Source of the DNA: Candidatus Nealsoniibacteriota bacterium
Lineage (GTDB): Bacteria; Patescibacteriota; Minisyncoccia; Minisyncoccales; PWPS01
Direction: 5' to 3'
DNA length: 45,974 nt
Assembly (NCBI GenBank): GCA_003555075.1
Contig: PWHW01000007.1
Coordinates: 1 to 45,974 of the forward strand
Positions 39,880-45,974 of this stretch are shown in pieces (position 1 is the first letter of the stretch; every line of letters starts with the position of its first letter). The position numbers and the translations under genes are program-made. Below the pieces are notes generated by a model, which was given only the letters and a program-made list of their open reading frames with translations, was not told the origin of the DNA and did not search any database.

Positions 39880-42144
39880 TTAGTTTTTTGGCCAGTCTTC
39901 AATCATTATATAATTCTCGCTTTCTTTTGATCTTGGGATCATTGACCATATCTCCTCGGTAACATAAGGCATAAAAGGATGCAAGAGCTTTAATTGTTTG
40001 GTCAGATGAAGATAGAGGTTCTGAAGGGCTGACATGCGCTCTTCTTCTCTCCCTTTGTAGATACTTTCTTTACTCTCTTCAATGATTATATCCGCAAAAT
40101 TGTGCCAAAAATATTGGTAAAGCTTTTCTGCCGCCAAGTAAATGCGAAAGTTCTCCATGTGTCTTGTGACCTCCTTGATATGTTTCTTTAAATCTTCTTG
40201 ATGTTTCTTCTCATTATCAAGAAGAATTGTCTCTCCGGCGATTATTTTATCCAATTCCTTTTTTTCTTCAGGCATCACGGAAACGACAAAGCGTGTGGCG
40301 TTCCATATCTTGTTTGCGAAATGTTTTTGCGCTTTTATTTTATCTTCTGATATTTTGACGTCGTTTCCCGGTGCAGATCCTATTACGAGTGACATGCGTA
40401 ACGCATCGGTTCCGTATATATCCGAAACCTCTATGGGGTCCATTATATTACCGATAGACTTACTCATTTTTCTTCCCCTCTCATCTCTTACTATTCCGTG
40501 AAGATAAACATATCGGAAGGGTATTTCTCCTATGAGAGATGTTGTCATGAGTATCATTCTTGCCACCCAAAAGAAAAGTATGTCATGCCCTGTCTCAAGC
40601 ACGGTAGTGGGGTGATAGTTCATGAGCTCTTTTGATTCCTCGGGCCATCCGAGAGTAGAGAAGGTCCAAAGACCGGAGGAGAACCAAGTGTCTAGGGTGT
40701 CGGAATCCTGCACCATTTCACACTCTCCGCAAAAAGGGCATTTTTCCGGCGCTTCTATGCTTATGTAAAAATTGTTCTTTGCATCATTTTGATGTATTTT
40801 GCGACCTTCCTTCTTGCAATAATAAGCTGGAATATGGTGGCCAAACCATATTTGCCTGCTTATACACCAGTCCCGTAAGTTATTTATCCAATGGAAGTAA
40901 GTCTTTTCGAATTTTTTGGGAACAAGAGATATGCATCCTTCTTTTACGGAAAGCTCCATTAATTTCTTGAGAGTTATCTTCTCTCCTTTCTTGATAAAAG
41001 GGAGAGAGGAATGAGGAAAGACGAATTTTTTGTTAACGTTTATAAACCACTGCATCTTGGGGAGTGGCTCTATTGTTCCGTCTGTGCGTTCCGCTTTTGC
41101 GATATTTTGAGTTATGAATTCTTCTTTTACAAGAAGGTCTTTTTCCTTTAGCTTCTCTACTATTTCTTCTCTTGCCTTACTTATCTCCTTTCCGTTGAAC
41201 TCTGAATCTTGAATGCTAATCTCTCCCTTTTCATTGATGATTTGTTTGATACTTACACCATGTCTTTCCGCTATCTCCCAGTCCGTGAAACTATGCGCGG
41301 GAGTCACTCCCACTGCTCCGGTTCCAAATTCGGGATCTATCTCCTCGTCGCCCACTATTTTTATAGAAAGAGACTCTCCCGCGAAATTTACTTTATATTC
41401 TTTTCCGATATATTCTTTATAACGTTTATCGCCGGGATTTACAGCCACTGCGGTATCTCCCAGCTTTGTTTCGGGTCTTGTAGTGGCAATGGGGATGGGA
41501 AAATCCTTGTCGTAATAAAAAGTATAAAGTTTCCCCTTGGCTTCTTCGTAGTTCACTTCGTCATCCGAAACGGTTGTTTGCCCCCTGGGGTCCCAATTCA
41601 CTATTCTCATTCCCTTGTATATGAGACCCATGTCATGCAACCTCTTAAAAGCGGTCTTTACTGCTCTGTTTCTCTTTTCGTCCAAGGTGTAGGCCTCTCT
41701 TTCCCAATCCACTGAAGCACCCATTTTTCTCACTTGTTTTACAATGGTATCATGGCTTTCACTGGCAAAGGAGTTCACTTTTTCCAGGAACTTTTTCTTT
41801 CCTAATTGATGGCGGTTTTTCCCTTCTTCCTTTTGCAAAATGGACTCCACTTTTGATTGAGTGGCAATGGCGGCATGGTCGGTCCCCGGTATCCAAAGAG
41901 TTTTATAACCCTTCATTCTATGAAAGCGAGCCAAGATATCTTCTATGGTAATTCCGAGGGCGTGACCCATGTGAAGAATTCCGGTTACATTGGGAGGAGG
42001 AAGCACCATGGAGAAATAGGGGGAATCATGAGATGCTTTTCCTTTTTCAATGCTTGTTTCCGGTTTAAAAAGGCGCTCTTTTTCCCATTTTGCGTATATT
42101 TTGTCTTCGGTCTCTTTGTGATTGTAATTTTTAGGTATTTTCAT
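39880..42144 (-). CDS. valS: Valyl-tRNA synthetase
   Basis: 754 residues. HIGH motif as HMGHALG within VLPPPNVTGILHMGHALGIT, KMSKS within GRKMSKSIGNIMDP, class I fold with editing domain (TTRPETKLGDTAVAVNP) and the LDTWFSSGLWTFSTLGWP block that is ValS-like. Bacterial ValS is usually 860-950 residues; here the C-terminal coiled-coil tRNA-binding arm is missing, as seen in reduced genomes. A zinc-like CPFC...CEM motif lies in the connective region. Two cognate tRNAs (UAC, GAC) are in the window. It is followed upstream by tsaD on the same strand. Confidence 0.95.
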   Translation of the reverse strand: MKIPKNYNHKETEDKIYAKWEKERLFKPETSIEKGKASHDSPYFSMVLPPPNVTGILHMGHALGITIEDILARFHRMKGYKTLWIPGTDHAAIATQSKVESILQKEEGKNRHQLGKKKFLEKVNSFASESHDTIVKQVRKMGASVDWEREAYTLDEKRNRAVKTAFKRLHDMGLIYKGMRIVNWDPRGQTTVSDDEVNYEEAKGKLYTFYYDKDFPIPIATTRPETKLGDTAVAVNPGDKRYKEYIGKEYKVNFAGESLSIKIVGDEEIDPEFGTGAVGVTPAHSFTDWEIAERHGVSIKQIINEKGEISIQDSEFNGKEISKAREEIVEKLKEKDLLVKEEFITQNIAKAERTDGTIEPLPKMQWFINVNKKFVFPHSSLPFIKKGEKITLKKLMELSVKEGCISLVPKKFEKTYFHWINNLRDWCISRQIWFGHHIPAYYCKKEGRKIHQNDAKNNFYISIEAPEKCPFCGECEMVQDSDTLDTWFSSGLWTFSTLGWPEESKELMNYHPTTVLETGHDILFFWVARMILMTTSLIGEIPFRYVYLHGIVRDERGRKMSKSIGNIMDPIEVSDIYGTDALRMSLVIGSAPGNDVKISEDKIKAQKHFANKIWNATRFVVSVMPEEKKELDKIIAGETILLDNEKKHQEDLKKHIKEVTRHMENFRIYLAAEKLYQYFWHNFADIIIEESKESIYKGREEERMSALQNLYLHLTKQLKLLHPFMPYVTEEIWSMIPRSKESENYIMIEDWPKN

Positions 42145-42197
42145 GGTTCTTTTTCATCAGGAACTAAAAAGGAGAAAAATAGCTTTCTTTTTTCCGA

Positions 42198-43373
42198 TCA
42201 TTTTGTATTGCTTGCCATTGTATCATATATCTTTAAGTTTGCATTAGCCTTTATTATTTCCGGATCTCTCTCTTCTTCTACTGTTGCTGCTATTCCCACC
42301 ATTTCCGCATTATCGGTGGAAAGATGCAAGGATGGAAGTATTATCGCTAACTCGGGGAATTTTTCTTTCAATGCTTTTACTTTTTTTTGAAGTGTTCTGT
42401 TGGCGGTCACTCCTCCTCCCAAAAGCAATGTTCTCGCATCATATTCTTTTATTGCTTTTTCCAGCTTTGAAACAAGGACATCGGTGATCGCTTCTTCTAT
42501 CTCTTCTGACATTTCCATAATATACTCCTCCTCTCTTTTTATTTTTTCACTTCTTTTAAGGTGATCATATAATACGGCCGTTTTTAGTCCCGAAAAGCTT
42601 AGATCATAATTCCTTGCTTTCATCATGGGACGAGGGAGGTCAATAGAGAAGATTTTTTCCTTCTTGCTTGGTGTTTTCTCTCTCTGCACTCTCTTTTTAT
42701 TCGCTTTTTCAGCTATGGCCGGTCCTCCCGGATAACCGAGCCCCAATATTCTTGCGGCTTTGTCGAAACATTCTCCGGCAGCATCATCTCTTGTCTTTCC
42801 GATAAGAGAAAAAGAATAAAGAGATTCCATGAGAATGATCTCCGTGTGACCTCCACTTACAATAAGTGATACAGCCGGAAAATGGATTTTCTTTCTATCA
42901 AGCAAAAAGAAAAGGATGTGGGCCTTTATGTGGTTCACTGGGACGATGGGAGTGCCCAGACACAAAGCGAGTGCCTTGGCAAAGTTGATCCCTACCCACA
43001 AGCAAGGCTCTAATCCCGGCCCTACGGTCACCGCTATTTTATCTATTTTTCCTTTCAAGGAATGACCTTGAAGGAAGTCGCAAAGATCCTCATGCAACAA
43101 TTTTTCCTTCTCAAAAAAGCTTTCCAGATTCTCGGGAATTGTTGTTTTTCCTTTTTCAAGTAACCCCGCTTTTTTTAAGGCTTCTTTTAGTGTCGGGACG
43201 AGATTTTTTTGATGTTCTCTTTTTGCTTCCGAGGGATAAACTCCTCCCCACTTTTTATGGATCTCATCTTGCGAGGAAACAATACTGGCCAATGTTCGTA
43301 TTCCTTTTTCGCTTTTTTCCAGAATGGCCACCCCCGTATCATCGCATGAAGTTTCAATGCTTAAAATTATCAT
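42198..43373 (-). CDS. tsaD: tRNA threonylcarbamoyladenosine synthase TsaD
   Basis: 391 residues. SIETSCDDTGVAIL at the start, metal ligands H148 and H152 (VNHIKAHILF), SGGHTEIILM, GYPGGPAIA, SFSGLKTAV, LLGGGVTANRTLQ and STDNAEMVG near the C-terminus. It transfers the threonylcarbamoyl group to A37 with TsaB and TsaE. It is about 50 residues longer than E. coli TsaD (337 aa), mainly through an insert at ~75-108 between the N-terminal lobe and the DKIAVTVGPGL strand; a similar Lys-rich insert lies near ~225. tsaE is 17 kb away on the other strand. Confidence 0.94.
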   Translation of the reverse strand: MIILSIETSCDDTGVAILEKSEKGIRTLASIVSSQDEIHKKWGGVYPSEAKREHQKNLVPTLKEALKKAGLLEKGKTTIPENLESFFEKEKLLHEDLCDFLQGHSLKGKIDKIAVTVGPGLEPCLWVGINFAKALALCLGTPIVPVNHIKAHILFFLLDRKKIHFPAVSLIVSGGHTEIILMESLYSFSLIGKTRDDAAGECFDKAARILGLGYPGGPAIAEKANKKRVQREKTPSKKEKIFSIDLPRPMMKARNYDLSFSGLKTAVLYDHLKRSEKIKREEEYIMEMSEEIEEAITDVLVSKLEKAIKEYDARTLLLGGGVTANRTLQKKVKALKEKFPELAIILPSLHLSTDNAEMVGIAATVEEERDPEIIKANANLKIYDTMASNTK

Positions 43374-43404
43374 AATTTGGATATTGCATTTTTTTATGGG
43401 TTAT

Positions 43405-43432
43405 ATTATAATCCTACTTGGTCAAAAAACAA
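43405..43432 (-). promoter_or_regulatory. Promoter of tsaD-valS
   Basis: On the minus strand: TTGTTT (complement of 43427-43432), 16-base spacer, TATAAT (complement of 43405-43410). Confidence 0.5.
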
Positions 43433-43450
43433 TATTCTTTTGTTTTTGCC

Positions 43451-43478
43451 TTGACAACTTAAATGATTTGAATATCTT
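43451..43478 (+). promoter_or_regulatory. Promoter of tRNA-Glu
   Basis: TTGACA (43451-43456, perfect consensus), 16-base spacer, TATCTT (43473-43478), 25 bases before the tRNA. Confidence 0.6.
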
Positions 43479-43503
43479 TATTATTAAGTTTTTTTGAAAC
43501 TGA

Positions 43504-43581
43504 GGCCCCGTCGTCTAGTCTGGCCTAGGACGCCAGGTTTTCATCCTGGTAGCAGGGGTTCAAATCCCCTCGGGGTCACCA
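43504..43581 (+). tRNA. tRNA-Glu (UUC)
   Basis: Acceptor GGCCCCG / CGGGGTC (one G:U), anticodon loop TTTTCAT (UUC), discriminator A and an encoded CCA (43579-43581). Confidence 0.94.
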
Positions 43582-43583
43582 AG

Positions 43584-43613
43584 AAGAGCGGAGATAATTC
43601 TCCGTTCTTTTTT
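43584..43613 (+). terminator. Terminator after tRNA-Glu
   Basis: An 11-bp stem (aagagcggaga / tctccgttctt, one G:U), loop taat, then a T-run; 16 bases before the convergent recG stop. Confidence 0.85.
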
Positions 43614-43629
43614 ATAGAAATATACCCGG

Positions 43630-45723
43630 CTACTCAAGATGGAACTTCTTCTCAAGAGAGTCCACTCTTCTTTTTAAAAGATGGTGTTCTTTAAGTTCGG
43701 GGTCTTGAGAGAGTACCTCCTTTGCTTCGCTTCTTGCTTCTTCTACTAGTTCTCTGTCCTTCAGTGCTTCCATGGTAAAATCGGGGGATCCCCACTGTCT
43801 TTTTCCTACGAAATCTCCGGGTCCGCGGATCTCCAGATCTTTTTCGGCAAGTTGAAAACCGTTATCTGATTCCAGGAGAGCTTTCAATCTCTCTTTTGTT
43901 CTTCCGGTGTGGGAGCTTGTGAATAAAAAGCAATAAGATTGAAACTCTCCCCTTCCCACTCTTCCTCTGAACTGATGAAGTTGGGAAAGACCGAACATCT
44001 CAGCTCCCTCTATTACCATTACACTCGCGTTCTTTATATCTATTCCAACTTCGATTACAGAGGGGGAAACAAGAATATCTATCTTTTTGCTTTTAAAATC
44101 CTTCATTACTTTCTCTTTTTCCGTGGACTTCATTTTACCGTGAAGCAATTCCACTCTGAGGTCCGGAAAAACCTCTTCGTCAAGCCTTTCTTTTTCCTTT
44201 TCCACGGATTTTAATCCCGCCCATGGCGATTCATTGTCCTCGGATTCCTCTATTCGTGGACAGATAAAGAAAGCTTGCCTTCCTTTCTCGATCTCTTTCC
44301 CTATGAAGTGGTAAGCTTCTTTTCTTTTTTTGGGAGATATGATTCGAGTTATCACTTTTTTTCTCTCTTTTGGTAGTTCATTTATCACGGAAAGATCCAG
44401 GTCGCCATAGACAGTAAGAGTAAGTGTTCTTGGAATGGGAGTGGCTGTCATGGAAAGAAGGTGAGGGACTCGACCGTCATCTTTGAGACATAGTTTTGAT
44501 CTCTGTTCCACGCCGAAACGGTGTTGTTCATCCAAGACAACAAGTCCCAAGTTCTTGAATTTTACTTCTTCTTGAATAAGAGCATGAGTTCCCACGAGCA
44601 GACTCAATTCTCCTTTTTTTACCTTCTCGACAAGTTTCTTTCTTGATATTTCCAATGTATCACCTTTCAGTTTATTTGATCGCAATTTATCCTTTTTTCC
44701 GGTAAGCAGCCCTACATCGATTTTAAATCTCCAGAGAAGTTTTGAGATCTCATCAAAGTGTTGTCGCGAGAGCACTCCCGTGGGGGCCATGAATGCTACT
44801 TGATAGCCGCCTTTTATAACCGAAAGAGCTGCTATTATTGCCACAACTGTTTTTCCGGAGCCTACATCTCCCTCAAGAAGTCTGTTCATGGGAAAGTCTT
44901 TCTCCAAATCCTTTATTATTTGCCAAGCCGCTTTTTTTTGAGCGTTTGTCAAGTCAAAAGGAAGATCGGAAACAAGTTTTTGTATTTCTTTTATCTTTAT
45001 GTCTACGGGAACACTCTTTCTTTTTCCAAGGACCATTTTTTGCTTTACAAGAAAAAGCTGCAACAAGAATATCCTTTCAAAAGAAAGCCTTTCTTGCGCT
45101 TTTTTAAGTGAATCCCAGGATCTTGGGAAGTGTATTTCCTTTAATGCTTCTTCAAGGGTGTATAACTGCTTCTTTTTTATTACCTCCTTGGGAAGTGTTT
45201 CTTGGATTTTTGATTCCAAAGTTTTTAAAAGCGGCGCTATGATCGATCTTAACCATCGCGATGACAATCCTTTTGTTTCAGGATAAACGGGAGTTATGCC
45301 GATATCTGCATACATTCCTTTTGTTCTTTCGTAGTAGGGGTTAACAAACTGCACTCCCTCTCTTGAATAACTTGCTTTTCCGGAAAGCAACAATTCTTCT
45401 CCTTCTTTTAGGTTTTTTGCAAGATAGGGTTGATTCAAGAAAACAGCCTTCATTTCTCCTGTTCCGTCTTTTATTGTGATCTCTGAAAAGGGTATTCTAC
45501 GACGAAGGGTTCTCCCCGTACTTATTCTTAGAATTTTTCCTCTTATAGTGTATCTTCCTTCCGAGTATATGGAGGAAATGGAAGTCGTTTCGGAAAGGTC
45601 CTCATAGCGAGAGGGAAAATAATACAAAAGATCCCCCACCGTTCTTATTTTGAGGTTCTTTAGTTTGCTTTCATAGGAAGATCCTATGTTCGGTATTTTG
45701 GAAACGGGGGTAGAGAAAGCCAT
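43630..45723 (-). CDS. recG: ATP-dependent DNA helicase RecG
   Basis: 697 residues from ATG 45723. Wedge domain with LKIRTVGDLLYYFPSRYED, then SF2 motor: Walker A LLEGDVGSGKTVVA, motif II LDEQH (LVVLDEQHRFGV), motif III MTATPIPRTL, motif VI HQFRGRVGRG, and the C-terminal GDFVGKRQWGSPDF TRG-like region. RecG remodels stalled forks and junctions. The open frame extends to 45801 but those codons lie in tRNA-Arg, so they are rejected. The ATG is only 2 bases after the encoded CCA of that tRNA, so the mRNA freed by tRNA processing would be virtually leaderless. Confidence 0.95.
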   Translation of the reverse strand: MAFSTPVSKIPNIGSSYESKLKNLKIRTVGDLLYYFPSRYEDLSETTSISSIYSEGRYTIRGKILRISTGRTLRRRIPFSEITIKDGTGEMKAVFLNQPYLAKNLKEGEELLLSGKASYSREGVQFVNPYYERTKGMYADIGITPVYPETKGLSSRWLRSIIAPLLKTLESKIQETLPKEVIKKKQLYTLEEALKEIHFPRSWDSLKKAQERLSFERIFLLQLFLVKQKMVLGKRKSVPVDIKIKEIQKLVSDLPFDLTNAQKKAAWQIIKDLEKDFPMNRLLEGDVGSGKTVVAIIAALSVIKGGYQVAFMAPTGVLSRQHFDEISKLLWRFKIDVGLLTGKKDKLRSNKLKGDTLEISRKKLVEKVKKGELSLLVGTHALIQEEVKFKNLGLVVLDEQHRFGVEQRSKLCLKDDGRVPHLLSMTATPIPRTLTLTVYGDLDLSVINELPKERKKVITRIISPKKRKEAYHFIGKEIEKGRQAFFICPRIEESEDNESPWAGLKSVEKEKERLDEEVFPDLRVELLHGKMKSTEKEKVMKDFKSKKIDILVSPSVIEVGIDIKNASVMVIEGAEMFGLSQLHQFRGRVGRGEFQSYCFLFTSSHTGRTKERLKALLESDNGFQLAEKDLEIRGPGDFVGKRQWGSPDFTMEALKDRELVEEARSEAKEVLSQDPELKEHHLLKRRVDSLEKKFHLE

Positions 45724-45725
45724 AT

Positions 45726-45801
45726 TGGCGTGCCCGAGAGGATTTGAACCTCTGACCTCTTCCTCCGCAGGGAAGCGCTCTATCCGCTGAGCTACGGGCA
45801 C
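45726..45801 (-). tRNA. tRNA-Arg (GCG)
   Basis: Acceptor GTGCCCG / CGGGCAC, anticodon stem CTTCC / GGAAG with loop CTGCGGA, giving GCG; discriminator G and encoded CCA. Bacteria normally use an ACG tRNA with inosine for CGU/CGC/CGA; a genomic GCG is uncommon. It is directly followed by recG on the same strand. Confidence 0.92.
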
Positions 45802-45830
45802 TTTAAAAGAACCCTTTTAAGGGCATTGCA

Positions 45831-45859
45831 ATTATAACTAAAGCTTTTCTTTGTTGCAA
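45831..45859 (-). promoter_or_regulatory. Promoter of tRNA-Arg (GCG)-recG
   Basis: On the minus strand: TTGCAA (complement of 45854-45859), 17-base spacer, TATAAT (complement of 45831-45836), ~30 bases before the tRNA. Confidence 0.65.
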
Positions 45860-45862
45860 CTA

Positions 45863-45892
45863 AAAAACCGCCGGAGAGCACCGGCGGTTTTT
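45863..45892 (-). terminator. Terminator of the cut-off right-edge gene
   Basis: A perfect 12-bp stem (aaaaaccgccgg / ccggcggttttt) with a 6-base loop, flanked by A and T runs. It lies 12 bases after the stop at 45905. Confidence 0.9.
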
Positions 45893-45904
45893 CATCAATG
45901 ATCC

Positions 45905-45974
45905 CTACCAGGGAGTGATGGGCTCCCAATCGGGAAGGTCGTGTTTTGTCTTGCATTCCCCGAGCTCTATTATC
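45905..45974 (-). CDS. C-terminal end of an unknown gene (5' end outside window)
   Basis: The minus strand is open from the right edge to a TAG (complement of 45905-45907), encoding a tail that ends CKTKHDLPDWEPITPW. A perfect terminator starts 12 bases downstream, which is why I take this short piece as a true gene end. Only ~22 residues are visible, with one Cys and an aromatic, proline-rich terminus; no family can be assigned. Confidence 0.6.
   Translation of the reverse strand, partial: IIELGECKTKHDLPDWEPITPW

Noticed and set aside
45724-45801. N-terminal extension of recG to 45801
   Set aside because: These codons translate tRNA-Arg (GCG); RecG homology begins at the ATG at 45723.
1-45974. 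Alternative genetic code with UGA as glycine
   Set aside because: UGA serves as terminal stop of dnaN and virB4, and no conserved gene has in-frame UGA.
1-45974. CRISPR arrays, insertion sequences or group I introns
   Set aside because: No regularly spaced repeats, transposase motifs or tRNA interruptions found; all 16 tRNAs are continuous.

Overview
The window looks like a chromosomal segment around the replication origin of a small-genome candidate-phyla-radiation (Patescibacteria, probably Parcubacteria-type) bacterium. The evidence is the minimal housekeeping set, an IF-2 without its N-terminal extension, a DUF4446 gene, a VirB4 ATPase split over two genes, many lysine- and glutamate-rich membrane proteins and low GC. 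UGA acts as a normal stop (it ends dnaN), so the code is 11 and not the UGA-Gly code of Gracilibacteria. The taxonomic call is an inference from gene content; no 16S rRNA is present.

Layout. 1-2518: cell-envelope or unknown genes, with a cut-off acidic repeat protein, three tandem paralogues sharing a helical-hairpin module, and a TraR/DksA zinc-finger protein. 2577-3599: LysM/M23 peptidase on the minus strand. 3732-9010: rsmA, a membrane-anchored protein, and two large secreted proteins built on a VirB2/TrbC-like two-helix pilin core; one ends in Ig-like domains and the other in a C39-type cysteine peptidase. 9020-14967: a PEGA-domain protein on the opposite strand, then a VirB6-like membrane protein, an unknown protein, a PrgI-like protein and a two-gene VirB4. 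14962-19580: the classic origin block jag-yidC-rnpA-rpmH / dnaA-dnaN, with DnaA boxes on both sides of dnaA. The 44-aa rpmH gene was read directly from the sequence.

19581-24988 (minus): class A penicillin-binding protein, then ruvC-yebC-ruvB with a GspE/PilB ATPase at the head of the operon. 25050-32867: tsaE, DUF4446, infB, a 3D-domain protein, rplS, an rluD-family gene and ftsH, interleaved with 13 tRNA genes. 33013-39140: rpsA, a metallo-beta-lactamase-fold protein, gyrA, a methyltransferase and three small VirB2-like pilins in a row. 39232-45974: tRNA-Leu, hsp20, valS, tsaD, tRNA-Glu, recG, tRNA-Arg and the last codons of a cut-off gene.

Working together: the pilin-like proteins, VirB6-like channel, PrgI and VirB4 form the core of a type IV secretion- or pilus-like machine encoded beside the origin. 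Envelope hydrolases (M23, 3D-domain, C39) lie in the same window and could help it cross or remodel the wall. No relaxase, VirD4 coupling protein, VirB8/9/10, integrase or attachment site is visible, so it does not look like a mobile element. Sixteen tRNA genes were found; two have anticodons uncommon in bacteria (Ile UAU, Arg GCG), suggesting reduced dependence on lysidine and inosine modification. No intergenic gap exceeds about 300 bases. No CRISPR array or insertion sequence was seen.
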